Source: an uncultured Bacteroidota bacterium (GTDB taxonomy: Bacteria > Bacteroidota > Bacteroidia > Bacteroidales > 4484-276). Taken from it: 8,579 nucleotides of DNA. The stretch is from NCBI GenBank assembly GCA_903930725.1, contig CAIYZW010000099.1:1-8579 (forward strand). The letters run 5' to 3'. The notes below the pieces were generated by a model, which ran no database searches, was not told the DNA's origin, and was given only the letters and a program-made list of their open reading frames with translations. Of this stretch, positions 7,079-8,579 are shown piece by piece. Position 1 is the first letter of the stretch; every line of letters begins with the position of its first letter. Made by a program: the position numbers and the translations under genes.

Positions 7079-7108
7079 CAAAAGTAATTTTTTTATTTGG
7101 TGCACCAA
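7079..7108 (-). promoter_or_regulatory. putative promoter of the tolC-like gene with palindrome over the -33 box
   Basis: On the minus strand TTG (7108-7106) and TACTTTTG (7086-7079) are separated by 19 bases, matching the Bacteroidota TTTG-N19-21-TAnnTTTG promoter apart from the first T. The predicted start lies about 37 bases before the ATG. The -33 box is embedded in the perfect 12-bp palindrome TTGGTGCACCAA (7097-7108), a likely operator position. A second palindrome, TTTTGCAAAA (7074-7083), overlaps the -7 box. Confidence 0.55.
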
Positions 7109-7217
7109 TTCATCTAAAAATATGCCACTATTGTAAAGATATGTAAATCAACAGCTAATTATTGCCCCGAAAATGATACATAGTTTTTGTGTCCAGATAA
7201 ATACATGGCTTGTACGA

Positions 7218-7247
7218 TTGTGGACATGAAAACTTCTTGTAATTTCG
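7218..7247 (+). promoter_or_regulatory. possible promoter of the M1 aminopeptidase gene
   Basis: TTG (7218-7220), 19 bases, then TAATTTCG (7240-7247) resembles the Bacteroidota TTTG/TAnnTTTG promoter with one mismatch in the -7 element. The predicted start would give a leader of about 35 bases before the ATG at 7289. It is the best candidate on the plus strand of this divergent intergenic region, but the match is imperfect. Confidence 0.35.
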
Positions 7248-7288
7248 CGATTCATTAAGTTAGTATTAACACTCTATAGACATAAGTC

Positions 7289-8579
7289 ATGAAACATTTA
7301 TTTCAACTCATTCTTGCCATCCTGCTTTTAATTTCGTTTACTGCATTTTCGCAGAACAAACATCATAAATGCGGGAATTTGCATTCTTTCAGCCGTTCTT
7401 TATTAAGCGATACCCTGGATGCGCTTTCTTATGAAATTCATCTTAATGAAATAAATACAACAGCCAAAACCATTGATGCCACTACAATCGTACAATTAAA
7501 ATCAAAAATTGATAATCTCGACCATATTACACTTGAGCTGCTAAATCTAACTGTTGATGAGGTTTTTGTGGATAATGTCCCAGTTCCTGGCTTTGTTCAC
7601 AATAGTCCCTGGCTTTTTATTCATTTGTCTTCGGCCATAAATGCAGGCGAACAGGTCGAAGTTAAGGTTTCCTATCACGGTTTGCCATTTCACGAAGGAT
7701 GGGGCGGATTTCATTTTAGCGGTACTTATGCTTTTAATTTGGGCGTTGGCTTTGTTTCTGATCCACATAACCTTGGAAAGGCCTGGTTTCCGTGCATTGA
7801 CGATTTTCAGGACAGGGCATTTTATGATGTTTTTGTAACCCTTGCCGACCCGAAAGAAGCCGTTTGTGGTGGAACCCGCGTTTCGGTGGTTGACAACGGC
7901 AACGGCACTCACACTTTTCACTGGAAGCTGCAAAACGATATTCCGACATACCTTGCTTCGGTTGCTATCGGCGATTATGCGCAGGTTTCATCCACTTTCA
8001 CGTCGATGACGGGTGCTGATATTCCCATCGAAATTTTTGTTAGACCGGTTGATAGTTCCAAAATTGAAGGTTCGTTTCAGACTTTAGTTCCGGTGCTTCA
8101 GGCTTACGAATATTATTTTGGGCCTTACGCCTGGGAGCGTGTAGGTTACGTTGGAACATCGCTCGGTGCAATGGAACATACCACTAACATTGCCTATCCA
8201 AACTCTTCAATTACAGGTAATTTAAGTAATGAATGGCTTTTTGCACATGAACTTTCGCACCAGTATTTTGGCGATTTAATTACCTGTGCTACTGCCGGTG
8301 ATATGTGGCTTAACGAAGGCTGGGCAGTTTTTTGCGAATCGCTTTACCGTGAGTTTGTTTATGGTGCCGATGCCTATCGCGTGAACATGCGCACCAAACA
8401 CAAAGCTGTTTTGCACACTTCTCATATCGAAGACGGCGGCTATTTGCCCCTTTACGGAATCCCGACCGAATATACTTATGGCACAACGGTTTACCAAAAA
8501 GGAGGCATTGTAACCCACACATTACGAAATTACATGGGCGATGATTTGTTTTTCGCCTCGGTGAAGGCTTTTGTTGAAG
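7289..8579 (+). CDS. secreted M1 family metallo-aminopeptidase, 3' end outside the window
   Basis: The first 430 codons are present and the frame is still open at the right edge, so this is a 3'-truncated view of a longer zinc aminopeptidase. I translated it by hand from the ATG at 7289. Residues 1-21 (MKHLFQLILAILLLISFTAFS) include a Sec signal peptide with likely cleavage near AFS/Q, so the enzyme acts in the periplasm or outside. Residues about 40-235 form the N-terminal beta-domain, with AWFPCIDD (165-172). The substrate-binding motif is GAMEH (293-297) in place of GAMEN. The zinc site is HELSH (320-324) with the third ligand E343 in WLNEGWA, exactly 18 residues after the motif. The catalytic tyrosine is probably Y402 in VYQKGG. 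It removes N-terminal residues from peptides. Relatives in Bacteroidota often end in a type IX secretion sorting domain, which cannot be checked here. It is divergent from the tolC-like gene. Confidence 0.95.
   Translation, partial: MKHLFQLILAILLLISFTAFSQNKHHKCGNLHSFSRSLLSDTLDALSYEIHLNEINTTAKTIDATTIVQLKSKIDNLDHITLELLNLTVDEVFVDNVPVPGFVHNSPWLFIHLSSAINAGEQVEVKVSYHGLPFHEGWGGFHFSGTYAFNLGVGFVSDPHNLGKAWFPCIDDFQDRAFYDVFVTLADPKEAVCGGTRVSVVDNGNGTHTFHWKLQNDIPTYLASVAIGDYAQVSSTFTSMTGADIPIEIFVRPVDSSKIEGSFQTLVPVLQAYEYYFGPYAWERVGYVGTSLGAMEHTTNIAYPNSSITGNLSNEWLFAHELSHQYFGDLITCATAGDMWLNEGWAVFCESLYREFVYGADAYRVNMRTKHKAVLHTSHIEDGGYLPLYGIPTEYTYGTTVYQKGGIVTHTLRNYMGDDLFFASVKAFVE

Noticed and set aside
7547..7949. 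Two overlapping minus-strand open frames of 71 and 128 codons
   Set aside because: Both lie antisense to the well-supported M1 aminopeptidase coding sequence and have no recognisable motifs.
8276..8522. Minus-strand open frames of 70-80 codons near the right edge
   Set aside because: They are antisense to the zinc-site region of the aminopeptidase, whose HELSH-X18-E motif fixes the real frame.

Overview
The window looks like a piece of a Bacteroidota chromosome, probably class Bacteroidia. This rests on AT-rich codon use, starts without clear Shine-Dalgarno sequences, several matches to the Bacteroidota -7 element TAnnTTTG, an ECF sigma factor followed by a membrane-tethered beta-barrel protein, and a secreted M1 aminopeptidase of a type common in that phylum. 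The genus cannot be fixed from this sequence alone. No RNA gene, CRISPR array, insertion sequence or other mobile element was seen, and no stretch longer than about 275 bases lacks a gene.

Layout, left to right. (1) Bases 1-214 are mostly non-coding, followed by a rightward YitH-like GNAT acetyltransferase (215-1078). (2) After a 274-base gap holding a putative promoter comes a rightward two-gene unit: an ECF sigma factor starting with TTG (1353-1907), overlapping by 8 bases a 476-residue protein (1900-3330). That protein joins a short anti-sigma-like cytoplasmic segment, one transmembrane helix, a long low-complexity linker and a C-terminal outer-membrane beta-barrel. (3) Three leftward genes follow: tolC-like outer-membrane channel (7034-5652), MacA/HlyD-type periplasmic adaptor (5463-4108) and tsaB (4043-3333). 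The last converges on the barrel gene with only 2 bases between stop codons. A strong hairpin plus T-tract lies between adaptor and tsaB, and overlapping palindromes sit directly in front of the adaptor start. (4) A 254-base divergent intergenic region leads to a rightward secreted M1 metallo-aminopeptidase (from 7289) that is cut by the right edge.

How they work together. The sigma factor and the tethered barrel protein probably form a self-contained envelope-to-transcription signalling pair. The channel and adaptor would form two parts of a tripartite efflux pump whose inner-membrane engine is not in the window. TsaB belongs to tRNA t6A synthesis and shares only position and strand with the efflux genes. 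The most interesting object is the sigma/tethered-barrel pair, in which one polypeptide could in principle reach from the cytoplasm to the outer membrane.
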